Of a DNA stretch of 64,000 nucleotides, positions 15,641-23,745 are shown one piece after another. The notes beneath the pieces are model-generated. The model ran no database searches. It saw nothing but the letters and a program-made list of their open reading frames with translations, and was not told where the DNA came from. Position numbers and translations under genes: made by a program. Source of the stretch: Geodermatophilus nigrescens (GTDB lineage Bacteria > Actinomycetota > Actinomycetes > Mycobacteriales > Geodermatophilaceae). How positions within the stretch are numbered: position 1 is the stretch's first letter; every line of letters begins with the position of its first letter. The DNA lies in assembly GCF_900129495.1 (NCBI RefSeq), contig NZ_FQVX01000005.1, positions 1 to 64,000 on the forward strand. The letters run 5' to 3'.

Positions 15641-16066
15641 ATGCCGAAGACGACGAAGAGCGGGAAGCCGAAGCAGGACGAGATCCCCAGCACACTGCAG
15701 CGCTCCGACGAGAAGGCGCAGCGCACCTTCGCCAAGGCGCACGACTCCGCCGCGGAGAGCTACGACGGCGACGAGCAGCGCGCCAACCGGGTGGCGTGGG
15801 CGGCGGTCAAGCACACCCACGAGAAGGTCGGCGACCACTGGGAGCCGAAGGACCACAACGGCCCGTCCGACGCGCAGGCCGAGGGCGGCGCCGACACCGA
15901 CCGGGAGACCAAGGGCGGTGTCGACGCCAACGCCACCAAGGAGCACCTCATGGACGTGGCGAAGCGGCTCGACGTGCACGGCCGGTCGTCCATGACCAAG
16001 GACGAGCTCGTCGACGCCATCCAGAAGGCGAGCGACCGCGAGACCCGGAAGGCGCGCGAGGGCTAG
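15641..16066 (+). CDS. ChaB-domain protein with Rho-N/SAP-like tail
   Basis: The 141-residue protein has an N-terminal ChaB domain (EIPSTLQRSDEKAQRTFAKA then DSAAESYDGDEQRANRVAW) and a short C-terminal helical motif (TKEHLMDVAKRLDVHGRSSM, then TKDELVDAIQKAS) like the Rho N-terminal/SAP-type nucleic-acid-binding fold. The middle is acidic and probably flexible. ChaB was named as a cation transport regulator in E. coli, but its role in actinobacteria is unknown; such small proteins are often induced by stress. The GGGTAG promoter supports that here. Start and family are clear. Confidence 0.85.
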   Translation: MPKTTKSGKPKQDEIPSTLQRSDEKAQRTFAKAHDSAAESYDGDEQRANRVAWAAVKHTHEKVGDHWEPKDHNGPSDAQAEGGADTDRETKGGVDANATKEHLMDVAKRLDVHGRSSMTKDELVDAIQKASDRETRKAREG

Positions 16067-17356
16067 CTAGCCGGCGGGGAGCGTCCAGAGCTCCCGCTGC
16101 GGGGAGCCGAGGAACGCGGTGCCGGTGGGCGTGAGCTCCACGCCCTCCTCCAGCGCCAGGCGCACGCACTGGCCGCCCCACTCGCGCACCGGCACGCGCA
16201 CGGCCAGCTCGAGGGCGAAGACGGTGGCCGGGCGCAGCACCCGCTCGCCGTCGCCGGGGACGCCGTCCTGCCGGTCCCAGCGGCCGATCGCCGGGCCCGC
16301 GCCGTGCCCGTGCACGCCGACGGGGTGGGAGTAGACCTCCGCGTCGAGGCCCTCGGCGGCCGCGGCGGCGCGGGCGGCGGCGAGCACCTCGTCGCCGGTG
16401 CGCCCGGCCGCCAGGGCCTCGGCGGTGAGCGCGCGCACCCGGGTGCCGGCGGTCCAGGCCGCCCGCAGCCCCGGCGGCGGCGCCGTCTCGCCCTCCCGCA
16501 GCAGGTAGGCGCTGCGCTGCAGGTCGGTGGCCAGGCCCAGGCTCGCCAGGCCGGCGTCGCAGGTGACCAGGTCGCCGGGCCGCAGCACCGTGTCCTGGGG
16601 CAGCGCCGGCAGCGCGGTCCCGCCCTCGTCGGCCAGCGGGACACCGGCCCGCTGCACGGTCACGCCGGGGTGGAACCACGGCGGCACGCCGAGGTCGGCC
16701 AGCCGCTGGTGCACCGCCCACGCCAGGTCCGCGGCCGTCGTCGTGCCCGGGACGACGACGTCGGGGGAGAGGGCGTGCGCGAGCACCCGGTCGGTGAGCC
16801 GGTTGAGCGCGTCGAGGGCGGCGACCTCCTCCGGCAGCCGCGTCTCCAGCCAGCCGACGACGAGGTCCTCCGCCGACACCACCCGGTCCGCCCACGGGCC
16901 GAGGGCCTCGGTGAGCGCGCGGTGCTCGGCCACCGACAGCCCGTCGGCCGCCGCGCAGCGGGCGGAGACGTCGACGCCGATCCGGCGCGGCGCGGCCTGC
17001 TCGACGATCCGCCGGACCGCGGACCACTGCCCGCCGTCGCCGGGCGCCCAGCCGGCCAGGAACTGGCCCACCGGGTAGCGGGAGACCGCGACGGGCGTGA
17101 CGCCGTCGTCGCTGCGGTGCAGGACGAGGACGGTGCGCCGGCGCGCCGAGAGCCAGCTGGCCGGCAGCAGGGTGGCGAGCACCGGGTCCTCGTTGTTCTC
17201 CCGGCCGGTGACGATCCACAGGTCGATGCCGGCGCGGTCCATGAGGCCGGGCAGGAGGTCGAGCAGGCGCTGGGTCAGCCACCGGTCGCGGACGTCGGCC
17301 TGCTGCCGCAGGGGCAGCGGGACCGTCCGTGTCGGGTCCGGGACGACCAGCGTCAT
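16067..17356 (-). CDS. M24-family metallopeptidase (Xaa-Pro peptidase-like)
   Basis: The 429-residue protein has an N-terminal creatinase-like domain (MDRAGIDLWIVTGRENNEDP) and a C-terminal pita-bread M24 domain. Likely metal ligands are the Asp in LVTCDAGLASLG, the Asp in ATDLQR, the His in HPVGVHGHG and the Glu in FALELAVRV. The last Glu ligand and the exact proline-binding residues are not obvious, so activity as a true aminopeptidase P is unproven. It is cytoplasmic with no signal. Stand-alone, followed 4 bases after its stop by the end of the convergent ChaB-like gene, with no terminator visible between them. Confidence 0.82.
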   Translation of the reverse strand: MTLVVPDPTRTVPLPLRQQADVRDRWLTQRLLDLLPGLMDRAGIDLWIVTGRENNEDPVLATLLPASWLSARRRTVLVLHRSDDGVTPVAVSRYPVGQFLAGWAPGDGGQWSAVRRIVEQAAPRRIGVDVSARCAAADGLSVAEHRALTEALGPWADRVVSAEDLVVGWLETRLPEEVAALDALNRLTDRVLAHALSPDVVVPGTTTAADLAWAVHQRLADLGVPPWFHPGVTVQRAGVPLADEGGTALPALPQDTVLRPGDLVTCDAGLASLGLATDLQRSAYLLREGETAPPPGLRAAWTAGTRVRALTAEALAAGRTGDEVLAAARAAAAAEGLDAEVYSHPVGVHGHGAGPAIGRWDRQDGVPGDGERVLRPATVFALELAVRVPVREWGGQCVRLALEEGVELTPTGTAFLGSPQRELWTLPAG

Positions 17357-17406
17357 GTAGGACAGGGAAGCAGAGAAACGCCGTCCCCACCGGGTGGGAC
17401 GAGAGG

Positions 17407-18582
17407 TCAGCCGGCGTCGGAGGGCAGCGCCGGGCCGGGGACCGTCGGCGGGTCGACCCGCTCGTCGCGCGGCGCGGGGCGGGGGCGCGGCGGCGCCGGC
17501 CACCCCACCCGGTCGCGGCCGCCCTGCTTGGCGGCGTACATGGCGGCGTCCGCCCGGTCCACCAGCCACCACAGCTCCGCGGCGGCGTCGTCGCCGTCGG
17601 CGGGCCGGGTGAGGGCGACGCCGATCGAGGCGGTGACGGCGTGCCCGGCGTCGGTGCGGGCGGCGGACACCGCGTGCCTGAGCCGCTCGGCGAGCCGGCC
17701 CGCCTCCCCGGGGTCGCCGACCAGCCCGAGGACGACCATCTCCTCGCCGCCGAGCCGGGCGAGCACGTCGCTGGGGCGCACGCTGTGGCCGAGGGCGTCG
17801 GCCACCGCGCGCAGCACCGCGTCGCCGGCGGCGTGGCCGTGGACGTCGTTGACCTGCTTGAAGTGGTCGAGGTCGATCACCAGCGCGGCCACCCGCAGGC
17901 CCTCCCGGCGGGCGTGGCGCCACAGCCGCGGCGCCTGCTCGACCAGGTGGCGGCGGTTGGCCAGCCCCGTGAGCGGGTCGCGCTGGGAGAGCTCCTCGGT
18001 GGCCACGAGCAGCCGCTGCACGCGGCGGCGCAGCAGGAACACACCGGTGGCGACGACGTCGAGCATCCCGGCGTGCACCACGACCTGGACGGCGAGGTCG
18101 ACCCGGTCGGGATAGCTGCCGGCCATGGCGACCAGGACCGACACCGGCGTGACCGCCAGCGAGACGGCGAACATCCAGCCGTCGAGGAACCAGGCGGCGG
18201 TGAGCGCGACGAACAGCAGCATCATCGGCGTCGCGTGCCGCACCGGGTCCTCGATGCACAGCGCGACCACGGCGTAGATGACCTCGCCGAGCAGCACCAG
18301 GCCGAAGGTCGACCAGCGGTCCACCCGGCGGCGCACCGCGAGCACGAGGGCCGCGACCAGGAGGGTGGCCATGGTGAGGCCGTAGGTCCAGCGCACGGTG
18401 CCCTCGCGGACGACGCCGTCCAGCGCGAGGTTCAGCAGGCCCATGCCGCCGCCGACCACCAGCAGCACCGCGAGCGCGAGGGCGGTGACCCGGTGGTCGG
18501 AGCCGGCGGACCCACCGGCGGCCGGCTGCGCGTCACCGGTGACGGAGCGTCGGTCGGAGGTCACGGCGTGAGGATGCCGCAC
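17407..18582 (-). CDS. Membrane-bound diguanylate cyclase (GGDEF)
   Basis: This 391-residue protein has about six N-terminal membrane helices (residues 30-190) and a cytoplasmic GGDEF domain (SQRDPLTGLANRRHL opening, VIDLDHFKQVNDVHGHAAGD, active-site GGEEM). The GGEEM variant keeps the catalytic residues. An allosteric I-site RPSD sits exactly five residues before it, so product inhibition by c-di-GMP is expected. The membrane part has no named sensor domain and its input signal is unknown. The C-terminal 35 residues are proline-rich. GTG at 18582 was chosen; an in-frame GTG six codons inside is an alternative. There is no EAL domain. Confidence 0.92.
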   Translation of the reverse strand: MRHPHAVTSDRRSVTGDAQPAAGGSAGSDHRVTALALAVLLVVGGGMGLLNLALDGVVREGTVRWTYGLTMATLLVAALVLAVRRRVDRWSTFGLVLLGEVIYAVVALCIEDPVRHATPMMLLFVALTAAWFLDGWMFAVSLAVTPVSVLVAMAGSYPDRVDLAVQVVVHAGMLDVVATGVFLLRRRVQRLLVATEELSQRDPLTGLANRRHLVEQAPRLWRHARREGLRVAALVIDLDHFKQVNDVHGHAAGDAVLRAVADALGHSVRPSDVLARLGGEEMVVLGLVGDPGEAGRLAERLRHAVSAARTDAGHAVTASIGVALTRPADGDDAAAELWWLVDRADAAMYAAKQGGRDRVGWPAPPRPRPAPRDERVDPPTVPGPALPSDAG

Positions 18583-18649
18583 GTCAGGGCCTCAGGGGGA
18601 GGTCGCACGCGCGGTCCGCGACACGCCCGGCGGTGCCAGGCTCCCCGGC

Positions 18650-19120
18650 ATGTCGCACCCCGACCCCGCACTCGTCGACCTCCGGCTGCTCGCCGACCAC
18701 CCGCTGGCCGAGGCCGGCACCGCCGCCCTGCGGATGGTGGCCCCCGGGAAGGTCACCGCCGGCCGGTTCGGGCTGGTCGAGTACCGGCTCGGCCCGCACT
18801 CGCCCGGCGCCGCGCCGCACTACCACCAGACCTTCTCGGAGTCCTTCTACGTGCTCTCCGGCCGGCTGACCCTGCACGCCGACGGGGAGTGGCGCACCTG
18901 CGGTCCGGGCGACTTCGCGCTCGCCCACGAGCGCGGCGTGCACGGCTTCCGCAACGACTCCGACGAGCCGGCGTCCTTCCTCATCCTGTTCACCCCGGGC
19001 ATCGCCCGGGAGGAGTTCTTCGCCGAGATGGCCGAGATGCGCCGCAGCGGCCGGCGGCCCTCGCCGGAGGAGATGACGGCGTTCTACGCGCGGCACGACC
19101 AGGTGATGGTGGAGGGTTGA
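18650..19120 (+). CDS. Cupin-domain protein
   Basis: The 156-residue protein is a single cupin-2 barrel. Metal-binding motif 1 is PHYHQTFSESFYVLSGRLTL, with His, His and Glu in place, and motif 2 is GDFALAHERGVHGFRNDSD, with the final His. The C-terminal 40 residues are helical (EEFFAEMAEMRRSGRRPSPE). Cupins of this type include dioxygenases, isomerases and storage proteins, and no substrate can be inferred. Divergent from the diguanylate cyclase, with a 67-base gap. Confidence 0.87.
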   Translation: MSHPDPALVDLRLLADHPLAEAGTAALRMVAPGKVTAGRFGLVEYRLGPHSPGAAPHYHQTFSESFYVLSGRLTLHADGEWRTCGPGDFALAHERGVHGFRNDSDEPASFLILFTPGIAREEFFAEMAEMRRSGRRPSPEEMTAFYARHDQVMVEG

Positions 19121-19180
19121 GCGCGGGGACCGGCTGGGCACGGCTCCTCGCGACACCCCGACACGAGGAGGTGCGCCGCG

Positions 19181-19366
19181 ATGGCGCAGGGACCGTGGTT
19201 CTACTGCCTGAAGCACCACGCCGTGGAGACCCGTGACGGTTGCGCCGAGCGGCACCGCCTCGGCCCGTACGCGACGCGCGAGGAGGCCGAGCGCGCGCTG
19301 CAGTCGGTGGCCGACCGCAACGAGCGCCTCGACGCCGAGGACCGCGAGTGGCGGGAGGGCGACTGA
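19181..19366 (+). CDS. Small SPOR-like actinobacterial protein
   Basis: The 61-residue protein has WFYCLKHHAVE at the start, two Cys (YCLKHH and DGCAERH) and a YATREEAERALQSVADRNER helix, a small beta-alpha unit common in actinobacteria. It could bind a metal through Cys/His, but that is speculative. A perfect AGGAGG (19168-19173) precedes the ATG. The stop is directly followed by the GTG of the F420 reductase gene, so the two are coupled. No function is assigned. Confidence 0.75.
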   Translation: MAQGPWFYCLKHHAVETRDGCAERHRLGPYATREEAERALQSVADRNERLDAEDREWREGD

Positions 19367-20068
19367 GTGACCTCCGCGGCTGCCGACCGGATGGTCGACG
19401 ACCTGCTCGTCGGGGTGCTCGGGGGCACCGGCCCGCTGGGGCGCGGGCTGGCGCTGCGGCTGGCCGCCGCCGGGCAGCGGGTGCTGCTCGGTGACGCCGA
19501 CGCCGAGCGCGCCCGCGCCGTCGCCGCCGAGGTGGCGGGCCTCGCGTCCGCGGCCGGCGGCGGGGAGGGACCGGTGCAGGGCGGGGCCGACGCCGACGTC
19601 GCCGGCGCGGCCGACCTGGTCGTCGTGGCGGTGCCCTTCGCCGACCACGCCGGCACCCTCCGCGGCCTGGCCGAGGCGCTGGCGGGCAAGGTCGTCGTCG
19701 ACGCGGTGGTCCCGGTGGGCACCGACGACCTCGGCACCTACCTCGTCGACGTCGAGGAGGGCAGCGCCGCCCAGCAGGCCGCTGCGCTGCTGCCCGACTC
19801 CGCCGTCGTCGGGGCGTTCCACACCGTGCCGGTCGCGGCGCTCGCCGACCTCGCCCGGCCCACCGTCGACGCCGACGTGCTCGTGGCCGGGGACGACGCC
19901 GCGGCGACCGCCACCGCCCAGGCGCTCGCGGGGCGCCTGCCGGGGATGCGCGGGGTGTACGCCGGGCCGCTGCGCAATGCCCGCCACCTGGAGGCGATGG
20001 CCGTGGTGCTGGGCTCGGTCGACGAGCGGTACGGCGCGGCGGCGGGGCTGCGCGTCACCGACGTCTGA
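19367..20068 (+). CDS. npdG: NADPH-dependent F420 reductase
   Basis: The 233-residue protein has the dinucleotide-binding motif VGVLGGTGPLGRGLALRLAA near residue 16, the second-strand segment VLLGDADAERARA, and the conserved ADLVVVAVPFADHA and VVDAVVPVG turns of the NADP-oxidoreductase/F420 family (Npd/Fno). It would interconvert NADPH and reduced F420 in the cytosol. F420 use fits actinobacteria. It overlaps by 14 bases with the convergent glycosyltransferase gene, with no terminator between them. An F420 link is from the family; ketopantoate-reductase-like enzymes with another acceptor remain possible. Confidence 0.85.
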   Translation: MTSAAADRMVDDLLVGVLGGTGPLGRGLALRLAAAGQRVLLGDADAERARAVAAEVAGLASAAGGGEGPVQGGADADVAGAADLVVVAVPFADHAGTLRGLAEALAGKVVVDAVVPVGTDDLGTYLVDVEEGSAAQQAAALLPDSAVVGAFHTVPVAALADLARPTVDADVLVAGDDAAATATAQALAGRLPGMRGVYAGPLRNARHLEAMAVVLGSVDERYGAAAGLRVTDV

Positions 20069-21170
20069 GGGCCCGCTCCAGCAGCGCGGGCGCCACCTCG
20101 GCCGGCGCGGGCATGGCGGCCATCTCGGCGGCCACCTCGCGCGCCGCGGCGGCCAGGGCCGGGTCGCCGGCCAGCCGGCGCAGGTGCGTGCCGGTCACCT
20201 CGCCGGGGTCGGCGGCCAGGCCGGCGCCACGGGCGGCGAGCAGGTCGGCGTTCGTGCGGCGGTCGCCGGCGCCGCGGACCACCAGCTGCGGCACCCCGGC
20301 GGCCAGCGCGGTGAGCAGGGTCCCGGCACCGCCGTGGTGGACGACGCCCGCCGCGGCGGGGAGGACCCGCGGGAACGGCAGCCAGCCCGTCGTGGTGACC
20401 TCGGGCGGCAGCGGGCGCCGGGTCGCCTCCCGGTCGGGGCGGACGAGGACGACGTCGAGGCCGGTGCCGGCGGCCGCGGCGGCGACGTCGGCCATCAGCC
20501 GGTCGCGGCCCGGCGTCGCCACGGTGCTCCGGCTGACCAGCACCCGCGGCCGCGGCCCGGGCTCGGCGAACCGCCCGTCGGAGGGCCGCTCGGGTGCCCA
20601 CGGGACGAAGCGCATCGGCCGGCCCGCGCGCTCGCCCACCAGGCTCGGTGGCGCGGTGGTGACGACCTCCACCGGCGGCGGCACCTCGCCCAGCCGGCGG
20701 GCGCGGGCGTGCACGCCGAGGGCCGCCTCGCGCAGGACGCCGGCGTCGAAGAGGTTGCCCTCGACCAGCACCGCGGGGACGCCGAGGCGGGCGGCGGCCT
20801 CGGCGCCGGCGGGGGCGAGCGGCTCGTGCACGACCAGGTGCGGCCGCAGGCGGGCGGCCAGCGAGACGACGCCGCGGGCCGTGCGGGCGCCGAGCCGGCC
20901 GAACAGCAGCCCGACGGCGTCGGTGCCGCCCCGGCCGGCCAGCTCCCGCCGGGCGAGCAGCGGGTGGCGCAGCATGAGCGAGCCGAACAGCGGCCCGAGC
21001 CGCAGGCCCGGCGCGACGTCGGCCGGCGACAGCTCCGGCGGGCAGACGGCCAGGCCGTCGCCCGCGGTGGCCAGGACGACCTCGGCGCCGGCGTCGCGCA
21101 TCGCCAGCGCGAGCGGGACCAGCGGCAGGACGTGGCCGGTCAGGGGCGAGGCGACGACCAGGACGCGCAC
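20055..21170 (-). CDS. UGT/MGT-type glycosyltransferase (GT1-like)
   Basis: The 371-residue protein has two Rossmann halves. The N-terminal half starts VRVLVVASPLTGHVLPLVPL, with the acceptor-side His in the GHxxP position. The C-terminal donor half has TTGWLPFPRVLP, then HHGGAGTLLTALAAGVPQ, the nucleotide-sugar binding motif of GT1/MGT enzymes. GTG at 21170 is the only start that keeps the N-terminal strand intact. The sugar and acceptor are unknown; macrolide, glycolipid and sterol types share this pattern. It is a single gene on the minus strand, divergent from the DUF2784 gene. Confidence 0.85.
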   Translation of the reverse strand: MRVLVVASPLTGHVLPLVPLALAMRDAGAEVVLATAGDGLAVCPPELSPADVAPGLRLGPLFGSLMLRHPLLARRELAGRGGTDAVGLLFGRLGARTARGVVSLAARLRPHLVVHEPLAPAGAEAAARLGVPAVLVEGNLFDAGVLREAALGVHARARRLGEVPPPVEVVTTAPPSLVGERAGRPMRFVPWAPERPSDGRFAEPGPRPRVLVSRSTVATPGRDRLMADVAAAAAGTGLDVVLVRPDREATRRPLPPEVTTTGWLPFPRVLPAAAGVVHHGGAGTLLTALAAGVPQLVVRGAGDRRTNADLLAARGAGLAADPGEVTGTHLRRLAGDPALAAAAREVAAEMAAMPAPAEVAPALLERALRRR

Positions 21171-21244
21171 GCGGTCAGGCTGGCCGCGGTGCCCGGGCCG
21201 CACAAGGCGTTCCCCCGCGCCGCGGCCCGCGCGACGATGGGGCC

Positions 21245-21721
21245 GTGCTGGTGCTCGCGGGCGCGGTGGCGGTGCTGCACGGCGCCGTCGTCCTGTTCAT
21301 GCTCACCGGGTCGCTGCTGGCGCTGCGGTGGCCGCGGCTGGTGGCGCTCCACGCCCCGGTGGCGCTGGCCGTGCTCGCCGTCAACCTCGCCGGGGCGCCG
21401 TGCCCGCTGACCACGCTGGAGCTCGCGCTGCGGGCCGCCGGCGGGGCCGCGCCCTACGACGGCGGCTTCCTCGGGGAGTACGTGTTCGGGCCGGTCGGGC
21501 TCGACGTCCGCTCGGCCGCCGTCCAGGTGGGGGTGTACGCCGTCGCGATCGGCCTCAACGCACTCGGCTACGGCCTGCTGCTACGGCTCTCGCGCCTCGA
21601 ACGCGGTCAGGACGACCGACGCCGCGCCGACGCGGGAGGAGGGCGCCCCGGTGGGCGCCGTGGGAGCGGCCGCCGGGCCGCGTCGCCCGGACGGGTCAGC
21701 CCAGGAGCAGCGCGGCGGTGA
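21245..21721 (+). CDS. DUF2784 membrane protein
   Basis: The protein has four predicted membrane helices in the first 125 residues and the DUF2784 pattern APCPLTTLELALRAAGG followed by Y..GGFLGEYVF. DUF2784 is an integral membrane domain of unknown role. The reading frame runs on for a further 40 basic, Gly/Arg-rich residues and overlaps the convergent gene by 26 bases; this tail may be an unusual extension or frame drift, and could mean the true gene ends earlier through a sequence error. Confidence 0.78.
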   Translation: MLVLAGAVAVLHGAVVLFMLTGSLLALRWPRLVALHAPVALAVLAVNLAGAPCPLTTLELALRAAGGAAPYDGGFLGEYVFGPVGLDVRSAAVQVGVYAVAIGLNALGYGLLLRLSRLERGQDDRRRADAGGGRPGGRRGSGRRAASPGRVSPGAARR

Positions 21722-22271
21722 CCCCCGCGGCGAGGAGCAGCAGCGCGCCCAGCGCCAGGGCGGCGTGGCGGACGGGTCGGCGGTCGCCCTCCGAGACCGC
21801 CTCCGGGGCCAGCCGGGCGATCTCGGCCAGCGAGGTCAGCTCAGGGACGAACCGGCCCGGCAGGCCCGTGGCCCGGGCGAAGGCCTCCACCTCGCCGGGG
21901 TCCCAGGACGTGGACTGCAGGCGCACCAGCGCCCGGCCGTCCCGGTCGAGCAGCGCGAGCAGGACGGCGCCGGAGCGGCCGCCGAGGACGCGGGGCGCGC
22001 ACACCAGCGAGGCGAGGTCGCCGCGGGGCACGACGCGAGTGCCGCGGAACCGACGGTGGACGACGGCGTCCGAGGTGAGCCGCAGCCCGGGCCGGCGCAG
22101 CACCAGGACCACGGCGGCTGCGGCCACCAGCAGGGCCAGTCCCCGCAGGACCAGGACGCCGCCCGGCGGCAGTCCCTCCTCCCGGGAGCCGAGCCAGGTC
22201 TGTGCCGCCACGAGGAGCAGCAGCGCCGGGGCCAGCAGGTACCGCGGCCGTGGCCGGAGCTCGACCGTCAC
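21696..22271 (-). CDS. PH-domain membrane protein, paralogue 1
   Basis: The 191-residue protein has two N-terminal membrane helices (YLLAPALLLLVAAQTW, VLRGLALLVAAAAVVLVL), a bacterial PH-like domain (LRLTSDAVVHRRFRGTRVVP, then GDLASLVCAPR and VLLALLDRDGRALVRLQ) and a C-terminal helix. Its GTG overlaps the preceding gene's stop as GTGA; the two proteins share the same plan and LLDRDGR-L-RL core, so they are tandem paralogues. Function is unknown; PH-like proteins of this type (YdbS-like) are envelope-linked. Confidence 0.72.
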   Translation of the reverse strand: MTVELRPRPRYLLAPALLLLVAAQTWLGSREEGLPPGGVLVLRGLALLVAAAAVVLVLRRPGLRLTSDAVVHRRFRGTRVVPRGDLASLVCAPRVLGGRSGAVLLALLDRDGRALVRLQSTSWDPGEVEAFARATGLPGRFVPELTSLAEIARLAPEAVSEGDRRPVRHAALALGALLLLAAGVTAALLLG

Positions 22272-22873
22272 CACGTCCTGACCAGCAGCACGGCGCCTCC
22301 GACCAGGAGGGCCGCGACGACGACCAGGACGCCGAGCGGGTGGCGCTCGTGCCACGGCAGCTCGTAGAGCCGCCGCCATCGCAGGTCCGCGGGCCGCAGG
22401 TCGCCGTCGACGACGTCGAGCGGCGCGCCGGTGGCCACGGCGATCTCCCGCAACTGCTCGCGCCCCCACCGCAGGCCGTCCAGGCGCAGCAGCGGCCGGC
22501 GGTCGCGGTCGAGCAGCACGAGCAGGCCCGTGGGCACGCTCCCGGACTGCCGGTAGCCCGGGACCAGCAGCGCCGAGGCGACGTCACCGCGGGGGACGGC
22601 GCGGGTCCGTGCGAGGAGGTCGTGCCGCCGGACCGAGGCGTCCGTGACGACCACCCGGCCGGCCGCGTGGCGCGCCCCGACGACCAGCGCGCCGAGGGAC
22701 ACGGTCACCAGCAGGAAGACGAGCGCCACGCCCGGTCCGGCGTCGCCGGTGTTCACGAAGACCTGCAGCACCCACAGCGCGACGAGCGTGACCGGCACCG
22801 GGGTCGCCAGCGTCCGCCACCACGTGCGCAGCGACGGGCGGAACTCGCGGACGCCGCGGGCGGTGGAGGTCAC
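22268..22873 (-). CDS. PH-domain membrane protein, paralogue 2
   Basis: The 201-residue protein has two N-terminal helices (TLATPVPVTLVALWVLQVFV, VALVFLLVTVSLGALVV), a PH-like domain (VVVTDASVRRHDLLARTRAV, SVPTGLLVLLDRDRRPLLRL) and a C-terminal helix. It pairs with the next gene, with which it shares the LLVLLDRDxRPLLRLxxLxW-type core. GTG was chosen at 22873 as the start that keeps the first helix; there is no strong ribosome site. It lies 41 bases from the start-distal end of panB on the same strand but probably has its own promoter. Confidence 0.7.
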   Translation of the reverse strand: MTSTARGVREFRPSLRTWWRTLATPVPVTLVALWVLQVFVNTGDAGPGVALVFLLVTVSLGALVVGARHAAGRVVVTDASVRRHDLLARTRAVPRGDVASALLVPGYRQSGSVPTGLLVLLDRDRRPLLRLDGLRWGREQLREIAVATGAPLDVVDGDLRPADLRWRRLYELPWHERHPLGVLVVVAALLVGGAVLLVRTW

Positions 22874-22914
22874 CCGGCCATGATCGCGGCCGGCGCCCCC
22901 GTCCCCAGCGCCGC

Positions 22915-23745
22915 CTACTCGAAGGAGTGCTCCGGGCCGGGGAAGACGCCGCCGCGGACCTCGTCGGCGTACTCGCGGGCCGCGCGCAGCAGCTCCCCGC
23001 GCAGGTCGGCGTACCGCTTGACGAACTTCGGCACCCGCCCGCCGTTCAGCCCGGCCATGTCCGGCCACACGAGCACCTGCGCGTCGCAGTCCGGGCCCGC
23101 GCCGATGCCGATGGTCGGGATGGACAGCTCGGCGGTGACCCGCCGGGCGACGTCGGCGGGCACCATCTCCAGGACGACGGCGAACGCGCCGGCATCCTGC
23201 ACGGCGAGGGCGTCCTCGAGCAGCTGGTCGGCGCCGGCGCCGCGGCCCTGCACCCGGAACCCGCCGAGGGCGTGCTCGCTCTGCGGCGTGAAGCCGACGT
23301 GCGCCATCACCGGGACGCCGTTCTCCGTCAGCAGCCGGATCTGCGGCGCGACCCGCACCCCGCCCTCGAGCTTGACGGCCTGCGCGCCGCCCTCCTTCAT
23401 CATCCGCACCGACGTCTCGAACGCCTGCTGCGGGCCGGACTCGTAGCTGCCGAAGGGCAGGTCGGCCACGACCAGCACCCGCTGCGTCGAGCGGGTGACC
23501 GCCTTGGTCAGGAGCAGCAGGTCCTCGACGGTCACCGGGACGGTCGAGGAGTGCCCGAGGACGACGTTGCCCGCGGAGTCGCCGACGAGCAGCACCGGGA
23601 TGCCGGCCTCCTCGAACACCTGCGCGCTGTAGGTGTCGTAGGCGGTGAGCATCGCCCACTTCTCGCCGCGCGCCTTGGCCTGCTGCAGGTGGTGGATGCG
23701 CACCCGGGCGGACGACGTCCCGCCGTACAGCACCGACTCCGTCAC
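22915..23745 (-). CDS. panB: 3-methyl-2-oxobutanoate hydroxymethyltransferase
   Basis: First enzyme of pantothenate synthesis: it adds a methylene-tetrahydrofolate-derived hydroxymethyl group to 2-oxoisovalerate to make ketopantoate. The 276-residue TIM-barrel protein has [20 protein letters not shown], the metal-binding [27 protein letters not shown] and [20 protein letters not shown], all hallmarks of PanB. The length is normal. GTG at 23745 overlaps the nadE stop (GTGA), so nadE and panB are co-transcribed, linking NAD and CoA precursor synthesis. GAAGGAGC gives the ribosome site. Confidence 0.95.
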   Translation of the reverse strand: MTESVLYGGTSSARVRIHHLQQAKARGEKWAMLTAYDTYSAQVFEEAGIPVLLVGDSAGNVVLGHSSTVPVTVEDLLLLTKAVTRSTQRVLVVADLPFGSYESGPQQAFETSVRMMKEGGAQAVKLEGGVRVAPQIRLLTENGVPVMAHVGFTPQSEHALGGFRVQGRGAGADQLLEDALAVQDAGAFAVVLEMVPADVARRVTAELSIPTIGIGAGPDCDAQVLVWPDMAGLNGGRVPKFVKRYADLRGELLRAAREYADEVRGGVFPGPEHSFE